A DNA stretch of 54,446 nucleotides from Candidatus Ruminimicrobiellum bubulum (GTDB taxonomy: Bacteria; Elusimicrobiota; Endomicrobiia; Endomicrobiales; Endomicrobiaceae): positions 1 through 54,446 of the forward strand of contig JAGCCP010000032.1 of NCBI GenBank assembly GCA_017651625.1, given 5' to 3'. This document shows, in pieces, positions 1 through 8,300 of this stretch; position 1 is the first letter of the stretch, and each line of letters begins with the position of its first letter. The translations under genes and the position numbers were made by a program. A model generated the notes under the pieces. The model had not been told where the DNA came from, made no database searches, and saw only the letters and a list, made by a program, of their open reading frames with translations.

Positions 1-177
1 GTACGCAAGTTCCGCTTTCCCTATCGCTCCCAACAATGTTTGTCCTTCCGCCATTATCGCTTTCTCTATGTACCCTCTGTAAACAGGAACAGATATAGCC
101 GATAGTATTCCTACTATCACTATTACTATCACCAACTCTACCAGTGTAAATCCTTTTTTATTTTTATAATTACCCAT
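1..177 (-). CDS. Type IV pilin-like protein, N-terminal part (cut by window edge)
   Basis: Only the first 59 residues lie in the window; the frame stays open to the edge. After a short basic leader (MGNYKNKK) comes the prepilin cleavage motif GFTLVE, then a long hydrophobic helix rich in Val and Ile. This is the class III signal and N-terminal assembly helix of a type IV pilin or pseudopilin, processed by PilD and built into a pilus or secretion pseudopilus. The start is supported by a GGAG Shine-Dalgarno sequence nine bases upstream. It lies 38 bases downstream of a full-length pilin with a nearly identical N-terminus, so the pair is probably a tandem duplication in one transcript. The C-terminal part that would define its role is missing. 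Confidence 0.9.
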   Translation of the reverse strand, partial: MGNYKNKKGFTLVELVIVIVIVGILSAISVPVYRGYIEKAIMAEGQTLLGAIGKAELAY

Positions 178-215
178 TTTCTTTCTCCATTTTTCAGAAG
201 CTTACCATACAACTA

Positions 216-701
216 CTAATATTCGTAGTAATATTCGTCAAAATTTTCTATATGACCATCGGAATAAACTGTAGTACAAACATACATCGGTTCCCAACAA
301 CCATCATAATCTAAGCCATCAGAAAATCCCCATGCTTCAATGCATACAGCATCCGTGCATTTAGACCTATCATAACCTGTACTACATATACAAACATTAC
401 AAAAATATTTATACTGACCGTTGGATGTGTTAATTCCCAACTCTCTTATTTTCTGGTAAGGATTATTTCCATAATAAGAAGTTCCAAAACCGCTAAGGAA
501 CTTACCTCCACCTTTTGTAGTACTATATATCAATTCAGCCCTTGCCACCGCACCAAGCAAGGTATACCCCTCAGTCATGGTAGCTTCCGCAATATATTTT
601 CTGTATATAGGGACAGATACCGTCGACAAAATACCTATTATCACTATCACTATTATCAACTCTATCAGAGTAAATCCCTTTTTAGTTTTTATTATATTCA
701 C
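216..701 (-). CDS. Type IV pilin-like protein, cysteine-rich
   Basis: A 161-residue prepilin. The leader MNIIKTKK precedes GFTLIE, with Glu at mature position 5, followed by a hydrophobic helix to about residue 33. The globular part contains seven cysteines between about residues 98 and 143, unusually many, which suggests disulfides on a surface-exposed pilin head. The tail is rich in Tyr, Asp and Glu. The start codon is GTG, chosen because AGGAGG lies eight bases upstream. A TTGCAA-N17-TATAAT promoter lies about 60 bases upstream, so this looks like the first gene of a pilin transcript that continues into the truncated neighbour. Major pilin, minor pilin or pseudopilin cannot be told apart from this sequence. 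Confidence 0.9.
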   Translation of the reverse strand: MNIIKTKKGFTLIELIIVIVIIGILSTVSVPIYRKYIAEATMTEGYTLLGAVARAELIYSTTKGGGKFLSGFGTSYYGNNPYQKIRELGINTSNGQYKYFCNVCICSTGYDRSKCTDAVCIEAWGFSDGLDYDGCWEPMYVCTTVYSDGHIENFDEYYYEY

Positions 702-758
702 TTATATTCCTCCTGTATTCTCCTGCAGAGCAATCCAAACGCACTACTGCTTGATACT

Positions 759-787
759 ATTATAATACAAAAAATCAACAATTGCAA
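759..787 (-). promoter_or_regulatory. Sigma70-type promoter of the pilin pair
   Basis: Read on the minus strand, TTGCAA is followed after 17 bases by a perfect TATAAT. It sits between the asd terminator and the pilin start, with an expected 5' UTR of about 50 bases containing AGGAGG. Confidence 0.6.
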
Positions 788-799
788 TGACTTTTTATA

Positions 800-834
800 A
801 CAAAAAAAGACCTGCCTTTTTAAGACAAGTCTTT
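800..834 (-). terminator. Rho-independent terminator after asd
   Basis: On the minus strand AAAGACTTG and CAGGTCTTT form a nine-pair stem (one U-G wobble), followed directly by a run of T. It lies about 30 bases past the asd stop codon and separates asd from the pilin promoter. Confidence 0.75.
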
Positions 835-861
835 TATATTTTTTTAGATTTTTTAATACTA

Positions 862-1878
862 TTACAAAATACCTTTTGCTACCAACATTTCCGCAATTTC
901 TACGGCATTAAGAGCAGCGCCTTTTAACAAGTTATCAGATACTACCCAAAACGTTAAACCGTTATTGCAAGAAATATCTTTTCTTATTCTGCCGACAAAT
1001 GTTTTTTGCTGGTTTTGTGCAAATAACGGCATAGGATATTTGTTTTCTGCGGGGTTATCTATAACTTCTACACCTTTTGCCGTAGACAAAAGTTCTCTTG
1101 CTTTTTCAGGTGTAATTTCTTTTTCTGTTTCAATCCATACGGATTCGCTGTGAGCTCTTAAAACAGGAACTCTAACACAAGTTGCACTTACTTTTATACC
1201 TTTATCACCCATAATTTTCATTGTTTCGTTTGTCATTTTCATTTCTTCTTTTGTGTATCCGTTTTCTTCGAAAACATCTATATGAGGAAGCAAATTAAAT
1301 GCTATTTGATAAGGGAATTTTTCCAATGGAGGTATAGGTTCACCTTTACCTAATGCTTTAGTTTGGTTTTCCAAATCGTGAATACCTTTTGAACCTGCAC
1401 CGGAAACTGCCTGATATGTAGAAACTATAACTCTTTTTATTTTTGCATAATCGTGTAACGGTTTTAATGCAACTACCATTTGAATTGTTGAGCAGTTAGG
1501 GTTGGCAATGATTTTTTTGTCTTTACTTAAATCGTTAGGGTTAACTTCAGGAACTACTAACGGACAATTATCATCCATTCTCCAAGCACTTGAATTATCT
1601 ACAACAAAACAACCTGCTTTTGCAAATGAAGGAGCAAACTCTTTAGACGTTCCTCCGCCTGCACTGAACAATGCCAAATCTACACCTTTACCGCTATCAT
1701 GTGTTAAAAGTTCTACAGGTATATCTTGTCCTTTAAATTTTAATTTTTTACCTACACTTCTTTGTGATGCTAAAAGTTTTATTGATTCTACCGGAAAACT
1801 TCTGTTTTCCAACATCTTTATCATTTCGTTACCTACCACGCCGGTAGCACCTACTACTGCAACTTTGTACTTCTTCAT
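862..1878 (-). CDS. asd: Aspartate-semialdehyde dehydrogenase
   Basis: Reduces L-aspartyl-4-phosphate to aspartate semialdehyde with NADPH, the branch point to lysine/diaminopimelate, threonine, methionine and isoleucine. The 338-residue length is normal. Visible features are the N-terminal dinucleotide motif GATGVVG (residues 10-16), the catalytic cysteine in NPNCST (Cys129), the SGAG loop that follows, and the histidine of RAHSE in the C-terminal half. The start has an AGGAGAG ribosome site. It lies downstream of leuD-leuB on the same strand but is separated from leuB by a strongly folded 300-base spacer, so co-transcription is possible but not shown. A terminator follows the gene. Confidence 0.97.
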   Translation of the reverse strand: MKKYKVAVVGATGVVGNEMIKMLENRSFPVESIKLLASQRSVGKKLKFKGQDIPVELLTHDSGKGVDLALFSAGGGTSKEFAPSFAKAGCFVVDNSSAWRMDDNCPLVVPEVNPNDLSKDKKIIANPNCSTIQMVVALKPLHDYAKIKRVIVSTYQAVSGAGSKGIHDLENQTKALGKGEPIPPLEKFPYQIAFNLLPHIDVFEENGYTKEEMKMTNETMKIMGDKGIKVSATCVRVPVLRAHSESVWIETEKEITPEKARELLSTAKGVEVIDNPAENKYPMPLFAQNQQKTFVGRIRKDISCNNGLTFWVVSDNLLKGAALNAVEIAEMLVAKGIL

Positions 1879-1900
1879 TTTTTCTCTCTCCTATGTGGAC

Positions 1901-2199
1901 CTTAATATTTGGGCTGCAACTTTGAGTTTTTGAACCTCATGTATCTTGTTCATTGTACACTTCGGCTCAAAAACTCTTCATTTCGCCTCAAATTTTGAGA
2001 TCTTTTAAAAATATCTTAGAAATCGCTCCGCGATTTAAATTATATCAACTAAATTTTGTAGTTAAAAGATTTCTTAATTCTAGCTAAAACACATAATTAG
2101 ATTTTAAGATTTTAGGCGAACCGAAGTATTTTTTTAATGAAGTTTACTCTTTGCGGTAAATGAATTAGAAAAATACAAAGGTGCAGCCAAAATATTAAA
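1901..2199. repeat. Foldback element between leuB and asd
   Basis: This 325-base gene-free stretch is organised as one large imperfect inverted repeat. The outer arms (about 1902-1924 and 2177-2199, beginning TTAATATTT and ending AAATATTAA) pair at about 19 of 21 core positions around GGCTGCA/TGCAGCC. Inside are a second pair of arms (TTCGCCT near 1978, AGGCGAA near 2114), hairpins such as GAGTTTTTGA/TCAAAAACTC, and a central perfect palindrome AAATCGC-TCC-GCGATTT near 2023-2039. I see no ORF, no consensus promoter and no match to a lysine riboswitch. It could be a MITE-like foldback or a structured leader for asd. Confidence 0.6.
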
Positions 2200-2203
2200 A
2201 TCT

Positions 2204-3268
2204 CTACAAATTGTTTGCTATTAAGTCTCCGACTTCCGTCGTTCCCATACCCATCTTACCTGCAGCCAAAGATTTTATCTTCCCGCTTGCCAAAGATTTT
2301 GCTATGGAATTTTCCACCATTTTTGCTTCTTTTTCAAGTCCCAATGTTTCAAGCATCATAGCACCGGCACTAATTGCCGCTAACGGATTAATAACATTTT
2401 GTCCCGTATATTTAGGTGCCGAACCGCCCATAGGTTCAAACATCGATACACCTTCGGGATTAATATTTCCTCCCGCGGAAATTCCGATACCGCCTTGAAT
2501 CATTGCTGCCAAATCGGTAATTATATCACCGAACAAATTGTCTGTAACGATAACATCAAACCATTCGGGATTTTTTATCATCCACATACATACCGCATCA
2601 ACGTTTACGTAATTCAATGCTATATCAGGATAACTTTTTGCACCCATTGCTCTAAAAGCTCTTTCCCACAAGTTAGATGCAAATGTTAAAACGTTTGTTT
2701 TACCGCACAATGTAAGTTTATTATCTTTATTCCTTTTTTTCGTTAATTCAAAAGCATATTTTAAGCATCTGTCTACACCGAATCTTGTATTAATAGATTC
2801 TTGTGTTGCAACTTCAAAAGGAGTATCTTTTTTCAAAAATCCGCCTGCTCCCAAATAAAGACCTTCCGTATTTTCTCTTACTACAACAAAATCTATATCT
2901 TTAGGTTCTTTATTTTTTAAAGGGCAATCTACACCTTCAAAAAGTTTTACAGGTCTTAAATTGATATATTGGTCAAGTTCGAATCTTAATCTCAACAAAA
3001 TACCTTTTTCAAGTATTCCCGGTTTTACATCGGGATGACCAATTGCACCGAGATACATTGCATCGAATTTTTTAAATTCTTCAACACAACTGTCAGGAAG
3101 GATTTCACCTGTTCTTTTATATCTCTCTCCGCCTAAATCAAAATTAGTAAATTCAAATTTTGCACCTGTTTTAGCAGCTACGGCATTAATAACCTTTACA
3201 CCTTCAGCTATTACTTCAGGACCTGTTCCGTCACCGGGAATAAGAGCTATTTTATAAGTCTTAGACAT
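2204..3268 (-). CDS. leuB: 3-Isopropylmalate dehydrogenase (isocitrate/isopropylmalate dehydrogenase family)
   Basis: A 354-residue beta-decarboxylating dehydrogenase that oxidises 3-isopropylmalate with NAD in leucine synthesis. Related enzymes act on methylmalate or homoisocitrate. Key features: GDGTGPE near the N-terminus, the substrate arginines in LRLRFELDQY (92-101) and LRPVKL (104-109), RENTEG (131-136), Lys190, the metal site VTDNLFGDIITD (241-252) and the NAD-binding loop FEPMGGSAPKYTG (277-289). It starts immediately after leuD; a GGGAGGG ribosome site inside the leuD end indicates translational coupling. Pairing with leuD supports the leucine role. No LeuC large subunit is in the window. 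A citramalate-pathway role in isoleucine synthesis is also possible. Confidence 0.85.
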   Translation of the reverse strand: MSKTYKIALIPGDGTGPEVIAEGVKVINAVAAKTGAKFEFTNFDLGGERYKRTGEILPDSCVEEFKKFDAMYLGAIGHPDVKPGILEKGILLRLRFELDQYINLRPVKLFEGVDCPLKNKEPKDIDFVVVRENTEGLYLGAGGFLKKDTPFEVATQESINTRFGVDRCLKYAFELTKKRNKDNKLTLCGKTNVLTFASNLWERAFRAMGAKSYPDIALNYVNVDAVCMWMIKNPEWFDVIVTDNLFGDIITDLAAMIQGGIGISAGGNINPEGVSMFEPMGGSAPKYTGQNVINPLAAISAGAMMLETLGLEKEAKMVENSIAKSLASGKIKSLAAGKMGMGTTEVGDLIANNL

Positions 3269-3270
3269 TT

Positions 3271-3768
3271 TTATTTCCCTCCCTTAATATAGGAAAGCAA
3301 CCCGCCGGCTTTTATTAATTTCTGCATAAATTCCGGAAAAGGTTGAGCTTTATATGTTTGTTTTTTTGTTACATTTTTTATTTCGCCGTTTGCTAAATCT
3401 ATCTCCAATTTATCACCTTTATCTATATTATCAACAGCTTCATCTGATTCTATAATCGGAAGACCGATATTTATACAATTTCTAAAAAAGATTCTTGCAA
3501 AAGATTTTGCTATAACACAAGAAACTCCCGCACCTTTAATCGATATAGGAGCATGTTCTCTTGAAGATCCGCAACCGAAATTTTTATCGGCAACAATAAT
3601 GTCTCCCGGTTTTACTTGTGATGCAAAATTATCGTCTATATCTTTCATACAAAATTTTGCGAGTTCTTTAGGATCGGAAGTAGTTAAATATCTTGCAGGA
3701 ATAATTTCATCCGTATTAACATTTGCGCCATACTTAAAAACTTTACCTTTTAAGATTATATTTGCCAT
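3271..3768 (-). CDS. leuD: 3-Isopropylmalate dehydratase small subunit
   Basis: Small 'swivel' subunit of the LeuCD hydro-lyase, which isomerises 2- to 3-isopropylmalate. At 165 residues it is of the short archaeal/anaerobe type rather than the ~200-residue enterobacterial form. It shows [11 protein letters not shown] (18-28) and [11 protein letters not shown] (64-74), which contribute to the substrate pocket. The [4Fe-4S] cluster belongs to the large subunit LeuC, which is not in this window. A GAGG ribosome site precedes the ATG. It is the first gene of a leuD-leuB pair. The small subunits of methylmalate or homoaconitate dehydratases look alike, so substrate is inferred from leuB next door. 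Confidence 0.88.
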   Translation of the reverse strand: MANIILKGKVFKYGANVNTDEIIPARYLTTSDPKELAKFCMKDIDDNFASQVKPGDIIVADKNFGCGSSREHAPISIKGAGVSCVIAKSFARIFFRNCINIGLPIIESDEAVDNIDKGDKLEIDLANGEIKNVTKKQTYKAQPFPEFMQKLIKAGGLLSYIKGGK

Positions 3769-3840
3769 ATAAACCTCTTTTACCCGTATTTTAAATTCAA
3801 GAATAGATTTTATAACATTTATAACTAAAAATCAAAAGAA

Positions 3841-3990
3841 CTGATGATTTGAGGATTGGAAGATTAGAAGATTGGAAGTTCAAATGTAAAATTTGCTTCG
3901 CAAATTTTATTATTATTTATTTTTTCTTCCTATCTGATCCTCTATTCTTCTACTCTTCAAATCTTCCAAAAATCACTCCGTGATTTTTTG
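3841..3990. repeat. Palindrome plus octamer-repeat module (copy A)
   Basis: The spacer between leuD and the DNA glycosylase gene. The left arm is a run of AGATTRGA-like octamers, and the right arm (about 3927-3968) is an inverted run of TTCT-type octamers. Between them is a perfect 10-bp palindrome, TAAAATTTGC-TTC-GCAAATTTTA (3887-3909), followed by TTATTATTTAT. A second small palindrome, AAAATCAC-TCC-GTGATTTT, lies at the right end. The core recurs almost unchanged near 28957 and 46136. Confidence 0.75.
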
Positions 3991-4019
3991 TTGACAACAA
4001 TAACTTTTTATGTTAGATT
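3991..4019 (+). promoter_or_regulatory. Promoter of the DNA glycosylase gene
   Basis: A perfect TTGACA is followed after 17 bases by TAGATT (4 of 6 to consensus). Transcription would start near 4026, downstream of an in-frame ATG at 4010. This argues for translation from the ATG at 4049. Confidence 0.5.
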
Positions 4020-4048
4020 TTAAACATCATTATTTACGAGAAAAATTT

Positions 4049-4744
4049 ATGATTATACCTATAAACTTTGTAGAAATAGAAAATATTAAAGCAAAACCGG
4101 AAAACGCTGAAGAATTAGTTCGTTTATGGGAAAACGTGGCAAAAAAACCTATTTCCAAAAGAGTTCAACATTATAAAGACGTGTTTACTAAAGGAAACGA
4201 TGAAGCGATTTTTGCGGAACTTGCATTTTGTATTTTTACCCCTCAATCCAAAGCATTATCTTGTTGGAAAGCAATAAATATTTTAAACGATAAAAAACTT
4301 TTATTTACCGCATCGGCACAAGAAATATCGAAAAATATAAGTAATGTAAGATTTCAAAATAACAAAGCAAATTTTTTGGTTCAGGCAAGAGAAAAATTTA
4401 CATCTAACGGAAAACTTAACATAAAAAAATTCTTAAAATCTTTTGATAACCCCGCAACTTTAAGAAAATGGATTATAGATAATATTAAAGGTATCGGATA
4501 CAAAGAAGCGGGACACTTTTTAAGAAATATCGGTTTAGGCCTTGATTTGGCAATTTTAGACAGGCACATTTTAAGAAACTTAAAATTTTATCATGCAATA
4601 GATGAAATTCCTTCGACTTTAACACCTAAAATTTATTTAGATATAGAACAAAAAATGATAAATTTTTGTAACGATATAAAAATACCGATGTCGCACATGG
4701 ACCTGCTTATGTGGGCTATGCAAACCGGCGGAATATTTAAGTAG
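4049..4744 (+). CDS. ogg: Ogg2-type N-glycosylase/DNA lyase (8-oxoguanine repair)
   Basis: A 231-residue HhH-GPD-superfamily protein resembling the archaeal/Thermotoga Ogg2 family, which excises 8-oxoguanine and nicks the abasic site. The helix-hairpin-helix is IKGIGYKEAGHFLRNIG (about 146-162); Lys152 in GYKEA is the expected Schiff-base lysine and Asp171 in LDRHIL the catalytic aspartate. A C-terminal Trp-rich tail (LLMWAMQTGG) is typical of the family. The frame is open 13 codons further upstream to an ATG at 4010, but the probable promoter -10 box overlaps that codon, so the internal Met is preferred. No strong ribosome site precedes either start. It is a single-gene plus-strand unit ending at a bidirectional terminator. 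Confidence 0.85.
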   Translation: MIIPINFVEIENIKAKPENAEELVRLWENVAKKPISKRVQHYKDVFTKGNDEAIFAELAFCIFTPQSKALSCWKAINILNDKKLLFTASAQEISKNISNVRFQNNKANFLVQAREKFTSNGKLNIKKFLKSFDNPATLRKWIIDNIKGIGYKEAGHFLRNIGLGLDLAILDRHILRNLKFYHAIDEIPSTLTPKIYLDIEQKMINFCNDIKIPMSHMDLLMWAMQTGGIFK

Positions 4745-4745
4745 A

Positions 4746-4788
4746 AGGCTGGAAGATTAGAAGATTAGAAGATTAGAAGATTTGAAGA
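4746..4788. repeat. Octamer tandem repeat (half module)
   Basis: Directly after the glycosylase stop codon are four tandem copies of an AGATTAGA/AGATTTGA octamer. This is the same unit as the left arm of copy A, but here it has no palindromic core or right arm. Confidence 0.65.
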
Positions 4789-4794
4789 ATACAG

Positions 4795-4829
4795 AAAAAA
4801 ACGGGAAGAAAATTCTTCCCGTTTTTTAT
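4795..4829. terminator. Bidirectional rho-independent terminator
   Basis: ACGGGAAGAA and TTCTTCCCGT form a perfect 10-bp stem with a two-base centre, flanked by A-rich sequence on the left and a T run on the right. It can end both the plus-strand glycosylase transcript and the minus-strand dnaE-flavin reductase transcript. Confidence 0.85.
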
Positions 4830-4851
4830 TTGATTACAAATTTTTATTAAA

Positions 4852-5358
4852 CTATTTTTGTATAAAAGTCGGAGCATTTTTCGGAGTTAAACCTTTCTTC
4901 ACTTTATGATAATAATCATAAGTCATTGTAGGATTTTCATTTAATACTTCACAGTTTATTACCTTACACAAAAATACTGTATGAGTCAGAGTATCAAACT
5001 GTGAAATAATTTCCGTTTCAAAATATGAATTTGAAAATTGAGTTACTACAGGTAACCCGTTTTCGTTTGTTTTATATTCGACATTTTCAAATTTGTTAAA
5101 ATCTCTTGAACTTCTAAAGCCGAACTTTCCTATAAATTCAAAACTTGCTTCTTCGGTTATTGTGGATATAACTGCTTTTTTGCTGTTAGATAACAAAAAG
5201 TGAGTATTATTTTGTTTAGAAATACTTATTGCTATTGTTGCCGGATTGGAATTTATTTGGAAAACAGTGTTTGCAATTTGTCCGCCGATTTTTCCGTCAA
5301 AAGCAGATGTTATGATAAACATTCCGTAAGGTATTTTTGTTAATGCCAATGTATTCAT
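4852..5358 (-). CDS. Flavin reductase-like FMN-binding protein
   Basis: A 168-residue protein of the flavin reductase-like, FMN-binding split-barrel family. The opening NTLALTKIPYGMFIITSAFDGKIGGQIANTV... is the form seen in flavoredoxins and in the N-terminal half of high-molecular-weight rubredoxins of anaerobes, where FMN passes electrons to diiron flavoproteins. No rubredoxin domain is attached here. AAAGGAG lies before the ATG. The gene starts only 15 bases after dnaE and ends at the shared terminator, so it is probably the last gene of that transcript. Likely role: electron transfer or flavin reduction in oxidative-stress defence (inference). The partner is unknown. Confidence 0.85.
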   Translation of the reverse strand: MNTLALTKIPYGMFIITSAFDGKIGGQIANTVFQINSNPATIAISISKQNNTHFLLSNSKKAVISTITEEASFEFIGKFGFRSSRDFNKFENVEYKTNENGLPVVTQFSNSYFETEIISQFDTLTHTVFLCKVINCEVLNENPTMTYDYYHKVKKGLTPKNAPTFIQK

Positions 5359-5373
5359 TCTTTTCTCCTTTTA

Positions 5374-8300
5374 CTAAATATCTCTATACTGAAGAGTGAC
5401 TGTTCCGGGACCTAACAATGTTTCCAAATCTTTTATACATTCGTCACTGTATTTTACGGTATATTCCGTTTCTATTGTATAATCTTCGGTTTTATAATCT
5501 TTAATTTCCAAATATACTTTAGATTTGCCCGGATATTTTTCAATCGTTTTCAAAATTTTGTCGGACATTGCATCATCTAAAGCAACTGCCGAAACTTGTA
5601 TTCTTAACGAACCTAAAAACGGCGGGAACTTTTGTTTTGCTTCTTCCATAGAATAAAATTCTTCTATGGATAATTTCGGTTTACCCTTATCGAACAAAAC
5701 TTTACCTTTAACAACAACTATCATTTTTTCCTGTAATTTGGCACTTATTTTTTCGTACAATTTATGGAACACTATGCAATCCAAATAGCCGTACATATCT
5801 TCAACTCTGAATGTTGCATAAGTTTTCGTTTTATCGCTTTTTGCAACTAAATGTTTTAGGTTCGTTATCATTCCGGCAACTCTGATAATTTTTGCATTCT
5901 CAAAAGTTGTATTTTCAGGAGGAACAGGAACTGTATCAAGCCTGTACATTGAAAAAGCTATCATGTCTCTTTTATATTTTTCCAAAGGATGACCGGAAAG
6001 ATAAAAGTCCAACACTTCTTTTTCATATTCCAATGCTACGGTTTCATCCAATGGAGGAATTTTTTTATCCATCACGCTAACAGTAGCCGTAGATATTTCA
6101 TCACTTCCGAACAAAAATCCTTGGCTGTCGTTTTGTTCTTTTTTCGTTTTGATTGCCTGTTGCATCGATGCTTCTATATTATCAAGTATTTTTGCTCTTA
6201 CTTCCAACTTGTTTTTACCGAAACAATCAAACACACCCGCTTTACAAAGACATTCAATCGCTCTTCTGTTTACGGCAGACAAATCTATTTTTGCCAAAAA
6301 GTCTTCAAAAGATTCAAATGTTCCGAACTTTTCTCTTGCTTCAACAATACTTTGTGCCGCACCTTCACCGACATTTTTTATTGCAAGAAGTCCGAATCTT
6401 ATATTTTTACCTTCGGTTGAAAATTCACTCTGAGAATATCTTATATCCGGCGGTAAAGTTTTTATACCGAACTGTTTAACATCATCAATATATTCAATTA
6501 TTTTGCTGTCCGCAGATTTACCTATTTCGTTATTCATACATGCTGTCATATATTCAAGTGTATAATGTGCTTTTAAGTATGCCGTTCTGTACGTAACATA
6601 AGCATATGCGGCAGAATGTGATTTGTTAAAACCGTACCCTGCAAACGTTACCATGTTATCGTAAATTTTGTTTGTTATTGAAGGATCTATTCCTTTAGAT
6701 CTGCCGCCTTCAACAAACTTTTCTCTTGCTGCCTGCATTTTATCTATAAGCTTTTTACCCATGGCTTTTCTTAACCCGTCTGCCTGACCTGCCGTAAAAC
6801 CGCCTATAGCCATAGCCATTTGCATAACTTGTTCCTGATACAAAATAACACCGTAAGTGTTCTTAAGTATAGGTTCCTGTAAAGGATGATCGTAAGTAAC
6901 TTTTCTTCTGCCATGCTTACAATCTACAAACACATCAAGCATACCCGCACCGATAGGACCGGGACGATAAAGAGCATTTAAAGCGGTCACATCTTCTATA
7001 CTGGTCGGTTTCATTCTTCTAACCAAATCTTTCATACCTTCAGATTCCAACTGGAATATACCGAACGTTTTTGCTTCCTGTAAAAGTTTAAACGTTTTTT
7101 TATCTTCAAGAGAAATTTTTTCCAAATCGAAATCGGGCTCTTTTCTCTTTATAAGTTTTACCGCTTCGTTTATAATGGTTAAGTTTTGAAGTCCTAAAAA
7201 GTCAACTTTTAAAAGACCTAAGTCCGGCAAAATTCTACCGTCGTATTGTGTAGTTATAACATTCTTTTTACCTATTGCAAGAGGCGAAAAATGTCTAACA
7301 TCTTCCGGTGCAACAATCAAACCTGCCGCATGAACACCGGTATGTCTTTTTGTCCCTTCAAGTTTTGAAGATATTTTTATAAGTTCGGCAACTCTGGGAT
7401 CTTTCTTTATAATTTCTTGTAATTCTTTGGAATTTACCATAGCATCCGGTATTGAAGAACCTGCAGGAATTGCATTTGCTATTTTTTGCGTTTCGGCAGG
7501 AGTAAATTCCATAACCCTGCCGACATCTTTTACTACCATTTTTGCTTCCATGGCACCGAAAGTTATAATTTGAGCACAGTTGTTTTGACCGTATTTGTTT
7601 CTGACATAATCTATAACCTGTTCCCTGCCGAAATCTGCAAAATCGATATCAAGATCAGGCATTGAAACTCTTTCGGGATTCAAAAATCTTTCGAAAAGTA
7701 AATCATATTTTAAAGGACAAATATCCGTAATTCCAAGTGTATAAGTTACGATTGAACCGGCTCCGGAACCTCTGCCGGGACCTACAGGTATTCCGTGATC
7801 TTTTGAATATTTTATGAAGTCCCAAACAATTAAAAAGTATGAAGCAAATCCCATTTTTTTAATAACGGAAAGTTCATACTCCAATCTGTCGGTATGTTTT
7901 TTTTCTATAACAGGATATCTTCTTTTTAAACCTTCTCTGCAAAGATGTTCGAGATAAGTTTGTGACGTGTACCCTTCGGGAACTTCAAAATTAGGTAAAA
8001 GGTCTCCGTTTCCTTTTCTTATTTTAACATCTACCATATCGGCAATAACTAAAGTATTCTTTATTGCTTCCGGAACATAAGAAAAAGTTTTTATCATGTC
8101 TTCCGGTGAACGATAATAAAACAAATCGGATCCCATTCTCATTCTGTTAGGATCTTTTACCATTTTTTGTGTGTTTATACATAACAATATGTCATGATAA
8201 TATGCATCTTCCTGCTTTAAATAGTGACAGTCGTTTGTTGCTACAAGCGGTATTCCTGTTTCTTTGGAAAGTTCAAGTAAAGGAGCAATTATTGCTTTTT

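Noticed and set aside
1879-2203. Lysine riboswitch in front of asd
   Set aside because: No match to the lysine-box core could be found on the minus strand. The region is explained by nested inverted repeats.
4010-4048. Longer start of the DNA glycosylase
   Set aside because: The ATG at 4010 lies upstream of the likely transcription start and has no ribosome site.
5989-6479. Plus-strand ORFs opposite dnaE and many similar open frames opposite other genes
   Set aside because: Cys/Phe/Ile-rich composition, no ribosome site and no recognisable family. They are antisense shadows of real genes.
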